From Bacillota bacterium (GTDB lineage Bacteria; Bacillota; DSM-12270; Thermacetogeniales; Thermacetogeniaceae): a stretch of 13,807 bases of DNA. Each line of letters opens with the position of its first letter. The stretch's first letter is position 1. Positions 13,718 to 13,807 of this stretch are shown here, one piece after another. A program made the translations under genes and the position numbers. Where the stretch lies: contig DAOURU010000007.1 in assembly GCA_030627585.1 (NCBI GenBank), positions 1-13,807 of the forward strand, written 5' to 3'. The notes below the pieces were generated by a model. It was not told the origin of the DNA and ran no database searches. It worked only from the letters and a program-made list of their open reading frames with translations.

Positions 13718-13807
13718 TCAGCAACCTTCGGATATGCTCTCGATGTCCATGATCCTCCAGTCAGCCGGCAGGTCGGACGCAAGCTGAACATCTTCCGAAA
13801 GGGCGTA
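13718..13807 (-). CDS. C-terminal 29 codons of the gene upstream of cas5 (probably cas7), cut by window edge
   Basis: The minus strand is open from the window edge to a TGA at 13718-13720 and reads LSEDVQLASDLPADWRIM before ending SISEGC. It stops six bases before the cas5 ATG, so it is the upstream operon partner. In type I-B operons this position is normally cas7, the Cascade backbone protein; the fragment itself is too short to show a family signature, so the identity rests on position only. Confidence 0.55.
   Translation of the reverse strand, partial: YALSEDVQLASDLPADWRIMDIESISEGC

Noticed and set aside
12483..13807. CRISPR array expected near cas genes
   Set aside because: No regularly spaced repeats of 25-40 bases occur; only a 9-bp pair (agtgacagg) was found, which is too short and appears only twice.

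Overview
The window looks like chromosomal DNA of an anaerobic Firmicute (class Clostridia, Peptococcaceae/Thermoanaerobacteraceae-like). This rests on the radA-disA-CarD/CdnL-PIN/TRAM (YacL) gene set, strong GGAGG-type ribosome binding sites, frequent TTG and GTG starts, and near-consensus sigma-A promoters. The species cannot be named from sequence alone.

Left third (1-5200): a conserved housekeeping block, mostly on the minus strand. radA (DNA repair, branch migration) and disA (c-di-AMP synthesis and DNA scanning) form one leftward unit behind an extended -10 promoter. carD and the membrane PIN/TRAM gene form a second leftward group, each with its own good promoter. A conserved 131-aa protein of unknown function sits between them on the plus strand; its promoter is back to back with that of carD, and it converges on disA with a shared hairpin terminator between. 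This DisA carries an extra N-terminal K/E-rich tail of about 65 residues.

Middle (5200-11270): a 906-aa UPF0182 membrane protein (minus), a small coiled-coil protein built from 21-bp repeats (plus), a single-domain nitroreductase (minus) with a 16-bp tandem duplication across its stop codon, and a two-gene ABC-2 exporter (plus) that is visibly more GC-rich than its surroundings.

Right part (11270-13807): accessory, disturbed DNA. It holds decayed pieces of a lamin-tail-domain protein and a small DUF3006-like ORF, a complete VapBC toxin-antitoxin pair whose promoter carries a 12-bp tandem repeat over the -10, a GC-rich noncoding block, an orphan HicB antitoxin, and the edge of a type I CRISPR-Cas operon (end of an upstream gene, probably cas7, then cas5). 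cas5 and hicB converge and overlap by 47 bp. cas5 looks short at its C-terminus and no cas3/cas4/cas1/cas2 follows, so this appears to be a broken or rearranged end of a cas operon next to toxin-antitoxin modules. No CRISPR array, tRNA, rRNA or intact insertion sequence was seen. No clearly new multi-gene system is demonstrable here; the best leads are the 131-aa protein, the DisA tail and the cas5/hicB junction.
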